Shown: one piece after another, positions 48,457 to 56,890 of the stretch
Layout: the number at the start of each line of letters is the position of its first letter
Position numbering within the stretch: the stretch's first letter is position 1
Assembly: GCA_019635875.1 (NCBI GenBank)
Contig: JAHBYP010000005.1
Location: 434,001 to 498,000 of the forward strand
Source: Alphaproteobacteria bacterium
GTDB lineage: Bacteria > Pseudomonadota > Alphaproteobacteria > Reyranellales > Reyranellaceae
DNA: 64,000 bases
Direction of reading: 5' to 3'
The notes under the pieces: generated by a model
The model's input: the letters and a program-made list of their open reading frames with translations, nothing else
Databases searched by the model: none
Told to the model about the DNA's origin: nothing
Position numbers and translations under genes: made by a program

Positions 48457-49887
48457 ATGAGCGATACCGATCTCTGGCGCTGGGACGCCGTCGATCTCGC
48501 CTCGGCGATTCGCGCGCGCAAGGTGTCGAGCGTCGAGGCGACGCGCGCGGTGCTCGACCGCATCGAAGCGGTCAATCCCAAGGTCAATGCCGTGGTGCGC
48601 CTGACCGCCGACGAGGCGCTCGATGCCGCCAACGCCGCCGACGACGCGGTACGCCGCGGCGGCCAGCTCGGCGCGCTGCATGGCGTGCCGGTGACCATCA
48701 AGGAGAACATCGACCAGGCCGGCCATCCCACGATCAACGGCGTGGTGGCGTTCAAGGAGCTGACGGCGCAGGAGGACTCGCCGCCGGTCGCCAACTGGCG
48801 TAGGGCGGGCGCGGTAATCGTCGGGCGCACCAACACGCCGGCCTTCTCCCTGCGCTGGCACACCGACAACGACGTGCATGGCCCCTCGCTCAATCCCTGG
48901 TGCCGGACGCGCACCTCGGGCGGCTCGTCGGGCGGCGCCTCCGCCGCGCTCGCCGTCGGCATCGCGCCACTGGCGCACGGCAACGACTATGGCGGCTCGA
49001 TCCGCTATCCCGCCTACACCTGCGGTCTCGCCGGCATCCGCCCGACGCAGGGCCGCGTGCCGGCATTCAATGCCACGGCGACAGCCGAGCGCGCCGCCAG
49101 CAACCAGCTCATGGCGGTCAACGGCCCGCTGGCGCGCAAGGTGCGCGACGTGCGCATCGGGCTCTCGGCCATGGCCGGCGGCGACGCGCGCGATCCGATC
49201 TGGGTGCCGGCCCCGCTGGAGGGTGCGGCGCCCGCGCGGCCGATCCGCGTGGCGCTGTGCCCTACGCCCAAGGGCATGTTCACGCATCCCGCCGTGGCCG
49301 AAGCGGTGCGCAAGGCCGGCAAGGCGCTGGCCGACAACGGCTACGCCGTCGAGGAGATCGAGCCGCCCTCGGTCGAGGCAGGCGCGGCGCTGTGGCAGGC
49401 GCTGGTCTTCACCGAGGCGCGACACATGACCTGGGAGACGGTGCAGAAGCTGGGCGATGCGCAGGCCCGCAAGGCGATGAGCCTGTGGTTCGAGGTGCAG
49501 CCCGACCTGTCGATCCTCGACTACATGAAAGGCCTGGCGCAGGTCCTGACCCAGCGCCGCGAGTGGTCACGCTTCATGGAACGCTATCCGCTCGTTGTCG
49601 GCCCGAACTCCGGCGACCTGCCCTTCGAGGTCGGCTTCGACCACAAGGACGTCGCCACCATCCGCCACGTTCTGTCGGCGCAGGCGCTGATGACGACCAT
49701 CAACATGCTCGGGCTGCCCTCGGCGGCGGTGCCGGTGGGCACGACCACGGCAGCCGGCGCGCCGCTTGGCCTGCCGCTGGGCGTGCAGATCGCGGCGCAG
49801 CGCTATCGCGAGGACCTCGCGCTCGATGCCGCGGAGATCGTCGAGGCCGTGCACGGCGTGACGACGCCGATCGACCCCACCTGGTGA
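48457..49887 (+). CDS. Amidase (amidase-signature family)
   Basis: 476 aa. The triad is complete: GVPVTIKENIDQAG (Lys), RTSGGSSGGASAALAVG (cis-Ser) and GNDYGGSIRYPAYTCG (Ser nucleophile). It hydrolyses a carboxyamide in the cytoplasm. Start: GGGGAGAGCACGC before ATG. It lies 14 bases before the hydroxyacyl-CoA dehydrogenase-like gene, so they are probably one transcript. Distinct from the AtzE-like amidase at 15688 and lacks a small-subunit partner. Confidence 0.87.
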   Translation: MSDTDLWRWDAVDLASAIRARKVSSVEATRAVLDRIEAVNPKVNAVVRLTADEALDAANAADDAVRRGGQLGALHGVPVTIKENIDQAGHPTINGVVAFKELTAQEDSPPVANWRRAGAVIVGRTNTPAFSLRWHTDNDVHGPSLNPWCRTRTSGGSSGGASAALAVGIAPLAHGNDYGGSIRYPAYTCGLAGIRPTQGRVPAFNATATAERAASNQLMAVNGPLARKVRDVRIGLSAMAGGDARDPIWVPAPLEGAAPARPIRVALCPTPKGMFTHPAVAEAVRKAGKALADNGYAVEEIEPPSVEAGAALWQALVFTEARHMTWETVQKLGDAQARKAMSLWFEVQPDLSILDYMKGLAQVLTQRREWSRFMERYPLVVGPNSGDLPFEVGFDHKDVATIRHVLSAQALMTTINMLGLPSAAVPVGTTTAAGAPLGLPLGVQIAAQRYREDLALDAAEIVEAVHGVTTPIDPTW

Positions 49888-49901
49888 TCGAGGGAACAAT
49901 C

Positions 49902-50831
49902 ATGGCATCGTCAACGAAGCGCGCCGTCGTCGTGGGTGGCGGCGTGATGGGCGGCGGCATCGCCGCGATGTTCGCCGGCGGCGGCTGGCACACCGATGTG
50001 GTGTCGCGCTCGGCCTCGACGCGCGACGCGATACCGGGTGTGGTCGAGCGTTGCCTGAAGGCGATGGCCAAGCCGGTCGACCTCACAAGAGTAAAGACCC
50101 ATGCGACACTGCCCGAGGTGCCATGGTCCGATGTCGCCATCGTCGTCGAGACGGTGAGCGAGGATCTGCCGCTCAAGCAGAGGATCTTCGCCGAGCTCGA
50201 GACGCTCGCGCCCAAAGGCACCCCGCTCACCAGCAACTCGTCGTCCTTCCCGATCAGCAGGATCGGCAAGGATCTGTCGACTCAGTCGCGCATGATGGGC
50301 CTGCACTTCTTCATGCCGGCGCACCTCGTGCCGCTGGTCGAGGTTGTGCGCTCGGTGCACACCGACGTGACGCTCGCCGAGTCCGTCGGCGACATGATGT
50401 CGTCGCTGGGCAAGCGGCCGGTGCAGGTGCGCAAGGACGTGATCGGCTTCCTCGGCAACCGCATCCAGGGCGCGCTGATGCGCGAGGCGCTATGGCTGAT
50501 CGAAGAGGGCGTCGCCTCGCCCGAGGACGTCGACGCCACGGTGCGGCTGAGCTTCGGCTTCCGCTACGCCGCCGCCGGCCCGATCCTGCAGAAGGAGCAC
50601 TCGGGCTGGGACACGACCTGCGCGGTGGCCAAGATCATTTACCCCGACCTCAGCAACGCCGACGGCCCGCCGCCGGTGCTGCAGAAGAACGTCGACGAAG
50701 GCCGCATCGGCTTCAAGACAGGCCGCGGCTTTTTCGACTGGACGCCGGACAAGATTGCCGCCGAGCGCGCGCGCTACGAACGAGCGCTGCTCAAGTGCAT
50801 GGAAATCTTCAGGGAGGAAGGCATCATCTGA
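49902..50831 (+). CDS. 3-hydroxyacyl-CoA dehydrogenase family protein (single-domain)
   Basis: 309 aa. Rossmann motif AVVVGGGVMGGGIAAMFAGGG, then VVETVSEDLPLKQRIFAELE, SNSSSFPISRIG and GLHFFMPAHLVPLVEVV (the catalytic His region), and the C-terminal domain with IGFKTGRGFFDW. It lacks a hydratase domain. The substrate could be 3-hydroxybutyryl-CoA, carnitine or another 3-hydroxy acid. Co-directional with the amidase; convergent on the GST gene nine bases later. Confidence 0.87.
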   Translation: MASSTKRAVVVGGGVMGGGIAAMFAGGGWHTDVVSRSASTRDAIPGVVERCLKAMAKPVDLTRVKTHATLPEVPWSDVAIVVETVSEDLPLKQRIFAELETLAPKGTPLTSNSSSFPISRIGKDLSTQSRMMGLHFFMPAHLVPLVEVVRSVHTDVTLAESVGDMMSSLGKRPVQVRKDVIGFLGNRIQGALMREALWLIEEGVASPEDVDATVRLSFGFRYAAAGPILQKEHSGWDTTCAVAKIIYPDLSNADGPPPVLQKNVDEGRIGFKTGRGFFDWTPDKIAAERARYERALLKCMEIFREEGII

Positions 50832-50840
50832 TGCCTTGCC

Positions 50841-51470
50841 TCACGACGACGGCGGGATGAAGGGCTGAACGATCGCCTGGAACGCCGGCAGGGCTTCCAG
50901 TCGCCTCGCGTGATTGGCCAGCGCCGGGAACCGGGCCATGGGCATCAGGTCCGGATGCGCCTCGCCGATGAAGCGCAGCGCACAGGCGACGGCGATGTCG
51001 GCATGACCGATCCTCGCGCCGAACCAGAAGTCGCCGGGCCGGCGGGTCCGGTCGGATTCCAGCTGGCTCGCCGCGCCGACGACCTGCGCGCGGCAGCGCT
51101 CGACGAACAGGGCCGACGCCTGCTGGTGCAGGCGCAACTCGTAGAACAGGCTCACCGCCTTGTCGGCCATGCCGGTGGCGAGCGCCGCGACCTTCAGCGC
51201 CTGGCGACGCTGCGGCTCAGCGATCGGAAACATGCGCTTGTCCGCCGGCACGAGACTGTCGAGATAGTCGAGAATGCTGTGGCTCTCGATCAGCGCGTCG
51301 CCGTCGTCGAGCACCAGGGTCGGCACGCGGGTCAGCGGGTTGTAGGGCCTGAGCTTGTCGGCATCGCCGAAGGTCGACCACGGACGGTGCTCGAACGGCA
51401 TGCCGTAGAGCGTCAACGCGACGCCGACGCGACGCACGAAAGGCGAATCGTATTGGCCGATGAGGATCAC
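50841..51470 (-). CDS. Glutathione S-transferase family protein
   Basis: 209 aa. MILIGQYDSPFVRRVGVALTLYGMPFEHRPW is the GST N-terminal thioredoxin fold; Ser9 may activate glutathione as in zeta/theta GSTs. TRVPTLVLDDGDALIESHSILDYL is the glutathione-binding cis-Pro and Glu-Ser site. The helical C-terminus holds HADIAVACAL. I chose GTG at 51470, since the fold begins right there and GGAG is near; upstream ATG-started readings have no fold. Confidence 0.88.
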   Translation of the reverse strand: MILIGQYDSPFVRRVGVALTLYGMPFEHRPWSTFGDADKLRPYNPLTRVPTLVLDDGDALIESHSILDYLDSLVPADKRMFPIAEPQRRQALKVAALATGMADKAVSLFYELRLHQQASALFVERCRAQVVGAASQLESDRTRRPGDFWFGARIGHADIAVACALRFIGEAHPDLMPMARFPALANHARRLEALPAFQAIVQPFIPPSS

Positions 51471-51591
51471 AGCGCTCGCTCCGCGAAAGGTCGGATTGCT
51501 ATAGCGCGCGTTGCGCCCGACGCAAGCCTCCCGTGATTTGACTCGTCGCCGCGCCACTGCGAGCGTTTCGACATCCAAGGGAGGACACGCG

Positions 51592-52380
51592 ATGGCGGGC
51601 AGCATCGCCTGGAACGAGTCGAGTCTCGCCATCGCGGGCGTGAAACTGCATCTCGCACGCGCCGGCAAGGGACGACCGCTGCTGGTGCTGCACCATGACA
51701 CCGGCACGCTCCCGCGATTGCCGTTCTACGACGCGCTGGCCCAAGGCTTCGACGTGCTGGTGCCGCATCATCCCGGTTACGGCAGGTCGGAGCGGCCGCA
51801 GTGGTTGCGCCATCCGCGCGATGTTGCCGTGATGTATAGCTGGCTGCTCAGCGAGCTTGGCGTCTCCGCGCCGACCCTCGTCGGGCTGGGATTCGGCGGC
51901 TGGATCGCGGCGGAGATGGCGACGGCGGCGCCGCGCGATGTGGGAGCTCTGGCGCTGGTCGGCGCGATGGGCGTGAAGCCGCCGCAGGGCGACATCCTCG
52001 ACCAGGCACTGCTGAGCTACGTCGATTACGTCAAGGCCGGCTTCCACCAGCAGAGCGCGATGAACGCGGTATACGGCGCGGAGCCCAGCACCGACCAACT
52101 GGTGGAATGGGACGTCTGCCGGGAGATGAGCTTCCGCATCGCCTGGAAGCCCTACATGTACAGCCAGACGCTGCCCCACCTTCTGGGCGGCGTGAAGGCC
52201 CGCGCGCTTGTGGTGCATGGCGACGACGATCGCGTCGTGCCGAGGAGCGCCGCCGAGGTTTATGCCAGGGGCCTGCCCAACGCGACGCTCGAGATCGTCC
52301 AGGGTTGCGGCCACTACGTCGAGATGGAGAAGCCCGGGGAGCTGGCGGCGCTGGTGACGGCGCTGGCCGGCGGAAACTGA
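51592..52380 (+). CDS. Alpha/beta-hydrolase fold protein lacking the nucleophile serine
   Basis: 262 aa. The fold is clear: LLVLHHDTGTLPRLPF, VPHHPGYGRSERP, the nucleophile elbow LVGLGFGGWIAAEMA, VVHGDDDRVVP (Asp) and GCGHYVEMEKP (His). But the elbow reads G-L-G-F-G where a serine is expected; the DNA reads ggg ctg gga ttc ggc. It therefore cannot form the usual acyl-enzyme. Start ATG 51592 after GGGAGGACACGCG. It is 11 bases before an LLM monooxygenase, hence co-transcribed. Confidence 0.85.
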   Translation: MAGSIAWNESSLAIAGVKLHLARAGKGRPLLVLHHDTGTLPRLPFYDALAQGFDVLVPHHPGYGRSERPQWLRHPRDVAVMYSWLLSELGVSAPTLVGLGFGGWIAAEMATAAPRDVGALALVGAMGVKPPQGDILDQALLSYVDYVKAGFHQQSAMNAVYGAEPSTDQLVEWDVCREMSFRIAWKPYMYSQTLPHLLGGVKARALVVHGDDDRVVPRSAAEVYARGLPNATLEIVQGCGHYVEMEKPGELAALVTALAGGN

Positions 52381-52391
52381 GGGAGGCGACC

Positions 52392-53633
52392 ATGCACCTG
52401 ATGTACTTCACCGAGCAGCCGATGTCGGCCTACGACTCGAAGAAGGGCCTGGATTTCGGCGCCACCGCCCTGATGTTCTCCAACAGCCACTTCGATCCGA
52501 TCGCCGGCAGTCGCCTCTACAACGAGTACATCGAGCAGTACAGGCTGGCCGAGGCCGTGAACTTCGACGGCATCATGCTCAACGAGCACCACAACGCGCC
52601 GTTCTGCATGCAGGCCAAGGCCAACATCTTCGCCGCCGTGCTCGCGGCCATCACCGAGCGGGTGAAGATCGTCATGCTCGGCAATCCGCTGCCGCTGTCC
52701 GACAACCCGCTGCGCCTGGCCGAAGAGCTGGCGATGATCGACATGATCTCGAAAGGCCGGCTGGTCTCGGGCTTCGTGCGCGGTGGCGGCCAGGAGCAGC
52801 TGGCGACGGGCGTGAACCCCGCCTACAACCGCGAGCGCTTCGAGGAGGCGCACGAGCTTATCGTCAAGGCCTGGACCCAGCCCGGCCCGTTCCGCTTCGA
52901 GGGCACGCATTACCAGCACCGCGTCGTGAACCCTTGGGCGGTGCCGCTGCAGAAGCCCTACCCGCGCGTCTGGATCCCGGGCGTGGTGAGCCGCGAGACC
53001 ATCATCTGGTCGGCCAAGCAGCGCTATCCCTATATCGCCCTCAACACCTCGATCGAGGCGACCAGGAAGATCTGGGAGACCTACGAGCAGGCGGCGCAGG
53101 AAGCCGGCTACACCTCGGGGCCGGAGAATCGCGGCTATCTGCAGCGCGTGCACGTGGCCGAGACCGAGGAGAAGGCGATCGCCAACGCGCGCCAGTTCAT
53201 GTGGATGCAGGGCGAGTTCACCGGCCTGGCGCATCCGGTGTGGAGCAGCCCCTCGGGCTATTTCTCGCCCACCCAGCGCCGCTCCTTCGTCGAGTTCGCC
53301 ACCGGGCGCGCCGTCAGCCCGCGCGGCCGGCCCGACTTCCAGCAGCAGCTCGACGACCTGCAGATCATCGCCGGCACGCCCAGGACGGTGATTCCCAAGC
53401 TGCGCCGCATCCTCGAGGAGACGCGGCCGGGCATCATGGCGCTGTGGGCCAACGACGGCACGGTGAGCCACGAGGATTCCAAGACCTGCATCCGCCTGCT
53501 GGGCGAGGAGGTCCTGCCGGCGCTGCGCGAGACCGGCGCCAGGCTGGGTCTGAACAGCCCGTTCGACTGCAACGCCCCGGTGGGTATCGAGTACTCCACC
53601 GACCTGCGCAGGCCGGCCGTGGCGGCGAGCTAA
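52392..53633 (+). CDS. LLM-class flavin-dependent monooxygenase
   Basis: 413 aa, luciferase-like TIM barrel. It has MLNEHHNAPFCMQAKANIFAAVLAAITERVKIVMLGNPLPL and LAMIDMISKGRLVSGFVRGGG, typical of the flavin site, and YPRVWIPGVVSRETI further along. Uses reduced FMN, so it needs a separate flavin reductase, none nearby. The Ser-less hydrolase directly upstream (11 bases) suggests the pair acts on one substrate. Start after GGGAGGCGACC. Confidence 0.9.
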   Translation: MHLMYFTEQPMSAYDSKKGLDFGATALMFSNSHFDPIAGSRLYNEYIEQYRLAEAVNFDGIMLNEHHNAPFCMQAKANIFAAVLAAITERVKIVMLGNPLPLSDNPLRLAEELAMIDMISKGRLVSGFVRGGGQEQLATGVNPAYNRERFEEAHELIVKAWTQPGPFRFEGTHYQHRVVNPWAVPLQKPYPRVWIPGVVSRETIIWSAKQRYPYIALNTSIEATRKIWETYEQAAQEAGYTSGPENRGYLQRVHVAETEEKAIANARQFMWMQGEFTGLAHPVWSSPSGYFSPTQRRSFVEFATGRAVSPRGRPDFQQQLDDLQIIAGTPRTVIPKLRRILEETRPGIMALWANDGTVSHEDSKTCIRLLGEEVLPALRETGARLGLNSPFDCNAPVGIEYSTDLRRPAVAAS

Positions 53634-53639
53634 TCGATC

Positions 53640-54765
53640 GAATCTAACATTTTTGGTACCCGCACGTGACGGCGGCAATGATCTTGTTGGGATCGTCGGT
53701 CCAGACAAAGGGCCTTGGCATTTGATTTGTCGCGGCGATGAAGCCATCGATCGCCATTTCCAGTTCGGGCACGGAGCGGAAGACGCCGCGCTTCAAGTAC
53801 CGCCTGGAAAGTATGGCGAAATAGCGCTCGACGGCATTGGGCCACGAGCAGAAAATTGGCGTGAAGTGGAAGGAGAACCGTTTGTGCCGGGCGAGCCAGG
53901 CGTGAACCTCCGGATGCTTGTGGGTGGCGTAGTTGTCGAGCACGACATGGACAGCTTTGCCCTTCGGCGTCTCGGCCTCAATGGAGTTGAGGAAGCGAAT
54001 GAACTCCTGATGGCGATGCTCTCGCATGCAGCGTCCGGTGACCTTTCCCTCAAGGACGTCGAGGGCCGCGAACAGTGTGGTCGTGCCGTTGCGCTTGACG
54101 TTGTGCGTCATTGTCCCGGCACGCCCCTTCTTCATGGGAAGACCCGGCTGAGTGCGGTCGAGCGCTTGAGTCTAACTCTTCTCGTCGACCGAGAGCACGA
54201 TGGCGTGGGCAGGCGGATCAACGTAGAGCCCCACGACAGCCCGCAGTCTTTCGACGAACTTCGGATCGTTGGAGAGCTTGAACTGCTTGATCTGGTGGGG
54301 CTGAAGGCCATGAGTCCGCCACATCCATCTCACTGCGCTGGCGCTGAAGCCGCAAGCCTCGCCCGCCGTCGCTCCGGTCCAGTGGGTGGCTTCTCCCGGC
54401 GGCCGTTCCTGCGTCAGGGCGACAACCCGAGCGGCGACCTGCGGCCCGAGCAGCGCGATCCGCGACGGTCGCGTCTTGTCGCGCAGCAGGCCCTTGCCCC
54501 CTTTCTTCCATGAAGCGTTCCTGCCAGCGCCACACGCAAGTCTTGGACTTCTTCGTCCGACGCATGATCTCGTTCTTTCCAAGGCCCTCGTCCGAAAGCA
54601 GGACGATCTCGGCTCGCCATGCGTGCTTCTGCGGCGCGTTGCGGTCCTTCATTATCGCCTTCAGCCGCTTGCGCTCCGAAGACTTCACCGTCATCGATAC
54701 TCCCGTTCGCATGCGCCAGATTCGCAAGCAACGCCGTCAACTGGAATCCCTTGCGGGATTCTAAT
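53640..54765 (-). mobile_element. IS630-type insertion sequence remnant
   Basis: The transposase pseudogene plus flanks. Terminal inverted repeats were not convincingly matched between the two ends; both flanks have GACGGCG near the end, and a perfect 7-bp hairpin (GAATCCC-ttgc-GGGATTC, 54744-54761) is at the right end. Limits are therefore approximate. It sits between the catabolic LLM gene and the glycan cluster. Confidence 0.6.
53644..54694 (-). pseudogene. IS630-family transposase, disrupted
   Basis: Reads from MTVKSSERKRLKAIMKDRN (54694, GGGAGTATCG before it) with a helix-turn-helix (GLGKNEIMRRTKKSKTCVWRWQERF). At about 54505 an extra base in a AAAGGGGG run breaks the frame. The next part is in another frame (GLLRDKTRPSRIALL...) and holds SVDEKS, with the first catalytic Asp. 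It then stops at an amber TAG (54172-54174), where relatives have CAG. The same frame resumes (ALDRTQPG, then DNYATHK and ERYFAILSRRY). So one insertion and one nonsense change: not functional as it stands. Confidence 0.85.
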
Positions 54766-54793
54766 GCCAGACGCTATCCACAAGGAAGACGCC

Positions 54794-55471
54794 CTACAAC
54801 TGGCCGAAGCCGCCGATGCGGTTGAGCCAAGTCGAATCGACCGGCTGCTTCAGGCGCCACAGTGAGATTCCGAATCTGCTGTTGAAGTCTTTGACGTGCT
54901 CGAAGACCCTCGATCGCAGCATCTCGTCGTGCACCCGCTTGCAGTCCGGGACCTCGACGGTGTCGTGCAGCGCCATCAGGGCTCCGGGCTTGAGCAGCTC
55001 ACGCACCAGGAAGACGTCCTTGCGCAGTCCGCGGTAGCTGTGGTCGCCGTCGACGAATGCGAAATCAACCGTACCCTTGTATGGCCGAAGCAGCTCGCGG
55101 ACCCGCGTCGAATGCGAGTCGTCGATAATCTCGAGCACGTGCTGAGAGTTCAGCGACTGCTTGATCCGCTTCCAGTGATGCGCATCGGGATGCGCACCGA
55201 GGTCGACGGTGATCGTCGCGGCGCAGCCGTAATATTCCCGGAGGAACACCGTCTGGCCGCCTCCCGCGACGCCGATGTCAAGGGACAGCTCCGAGGACTG
55301 CGCTTGGGTCGCCATGTAGGAGACGAAGTCGGCGAACTCCGCGGGATCCTGCTGCAGATACAGGCCATCCTCGCGGACCGGATAGCCGAAGTGCTCGAGA
55401 TCCCCTGAGCCTGAGGCTCGAATCCTATCCATCAGTTCATCGCGGGGCGGCAACGGCTTCAGCGTTGGCAT
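54794..55471 (-). CDS. Class I SAM-dependent methyltransferase (Methyltransf_24-like)
   Basis: 225 aa. SLDIGVAGGGQTVFLREYYG is the SAM-binding loop region, TITVDLGAHPDAHHWKRIKQ the second strand, and VDFAFVDGDHSYRGLRKD the third. Family members modify sugars or small molecules. The ATG at 55471 is chosen because MPTLKPLPPRDELMDRI begins the recognisable part. Divergent from the next methyltransferase, with a dyad between them. Confidence 0.78.
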   Translation of the reverse strand: MPTLKPLPPRDELMDRIRASGSGDLEHFGYPVREDGLYLQQDPAEFADFVSYMATQAQSSELSLDIGVAGGGQTVFLREYYGCAATITVDLGAHPDAHHWKRIKQSLNSQHVLEIIDDSHSTRVRELLRPYKGTVDFAFVDGDHSYRGLRKDVFLVRELLKPGALMALHDTVEVPDCKRVHDEMLRSRVFEHVKDFNSRFGISLWRLKQPVDSTWLNRIGGFGQL

Positions 55472-55562
55472 GTCAATCAGACCCTTGCTCCCCTGTCGCA
55501 GCCCATGGCTCGCTATGACACGGATTTTCCCCATGGCAGAGCAGCGGTATACATGCATATAG

Positions 55563-55594
55563 TACCTGTGGAAACCTCCCATCAGTCACAGGTA
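55563..55594. promoter_or_regulatory. Dyad between divergent methyltransferase genes
   Basis: Perfect 8-bp inverted repeat TACCTGTG (55563-55570) / CACAGGTA (55587-55594), spacer 16 bases, in the 262-base divergent intergenic region. A dyad with centres about 24 bases apart could bind a dimeric regulator. No match to a known operator that I can name. Confidence 0.35.
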
Positions 55595-55733
55595 TCAAGG
55601 TGCCTGCTTCAGCATTCAATCGTCAGCGGCCGCTGGTCTGTCGCCTGGTCGGGAGTCCGATGCTTCTACCTGCTTTCGCCGGTCGCCGGCGCCGTGATGG
55701 ATTCGGCAGTTCGTGCGGCCCGATTCGGCCAGG

Positions 55734-56774
55734 ATGAAGAACCCGTTTGGGGCCGCCTGGGACGCCGTCCTAGGGACAACTTGGCGCGCACGGGGAGCAT
55801 CGTCCGCCGAGCTGAAAATTGTCGTGAATCGCGGCGGACAGCGCATCAGCGTTCGACCGGACGAGTTCGACTCGTTCAGGTTCGAGAACGGCGATAGGCT
55901 GACGATCGAGCCGGGAGCTCTAGCGGCACGCTTGGCAAAGACACCCGACGGCAGCAGCCACATCCTGGTCGGCGACGCTTGGGCGATCCGCGTTCCGCCC
56001 CGTTACGATCTGGCCGACTTCAAGGGCTTCAAGCTGCCCGTCCACCTTGTGGTTCTGACAGGAGCCGGCCCAGAGACGCTCGATCCGATCGGTGCCGCCC
56101 ACATCCGCAGCTATGAGAAATTCATGAGCTTGCACCCCGATATGACGGTCCTTGAAATCGGCTGCGGCATCGGCCGTGACGCCATGCAGTTGATCGACTA
56201 TCTTTCAGCGGACGGTCGCTATATCGGGATCGACGTCACGCGCGACTCCGTTGAATGTTGCCGCAGGAATATCTCCACACGATATCGGAACTTCGAGTTT
56301 CACCACTTCGATGCGCAGCACGAACTCTACAATCCGCTGGGCGCGAAGACCTCGCTGGACTTCGCCTTACCGGCGCAGGCAGGCAGCGTCGATCGAGTCT
56401 TCTTGGGCTCGGTTTTCACCCACCTGTTTGAAGCAGAGGTCGTGCACTACATGAAGGAGATCCGGCGGGTCCTTCGACCGGACGGCCTCGCTTATGCGAC
56501 GTTCTTCCGATACTCACCCGAGATCATCGCTGCTGCCGTGCGCACGAACCGAACCCCATTCGGCCTTCGCTTCGAGCATCCGTATGGCGACGGATGTTAC
56601 ATCAACGACCCGGCCTATCCGACCGGGGCAGTCGCCTACACCGACGAGGCGATGATGCGGATGATCGAAGCCGCTGACCTGAAGCTCGCAGGGCCGTATC
56701 TGCGCGGTTGGTGGTCGGGCTATTTCGAAGAGGCCGACGACGGCCAGGACGTCGCCCTTCTGACGCCTCGATAG
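55734..56774 (+). CDS. Class I SAM-dependent methyltransferase with N-terminal extension
   Basis: 346 aa. Methyltransferase core from residue ~130: VLEIGCGIGRDAMQLIDYL, YIGIDVT, SVDRVFLGSVFTHL and VLRPDGLAYATFF. The first ~120 residues are a beta-rich domain of unknown function (QRISVRPDEFDSF). ATG 55734 is chosen; GTG 55713 is in frame but has no support. Part of the glycan cluster; likely modifies a sugar or lipid. Confidence 0.8.
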   Translation: MKNPFGAAWDAVLGTTWRARGASSAELKIVVNRGGQRISVRPDEFDSFRFENGDRLTIEPGALAARLAKTPDGSSHILVGDAWAIRVPPRYDLADFKGFKLPVHLVVLTGAGPETLDPIGAAHIRSYEKFMSLHPDMTVLEIGCGIGRDAMQLIDYLSADGRYIGIDVTRDSVECCRRNISTRYRNFEFHHFDAQHELYNPLGAKTSLDFALPAQAGSVDRVFLGSVFTHLFEAEVVHYMKEIRRVLRPDGLAYATFFRYSPEIIAAAVRTNRTPFGLRFEHPYGDGCYINDPAYPTGAVAYTDEAMMRMIEAADLKLAGPYLRGWWSGYFEEADDGQDVALLTPR

Positions 56775-56890
56775 ACCGGCGCGATCGATCGGGTACCGGG
56801 AGGTCGCGCTTGCGCAGCGTCGACTACACAGCTGCTTGACCCACAGACAGCGCTATCGCACGTTGACCCCCTCAACAATCAGGACGAAAC

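Noticed and set aside
54490-54520. Programmed frameshift in the IS630 transposase
   Set aside because: A second disabling change (TAG at 54172) makes simple decay the better explanation.
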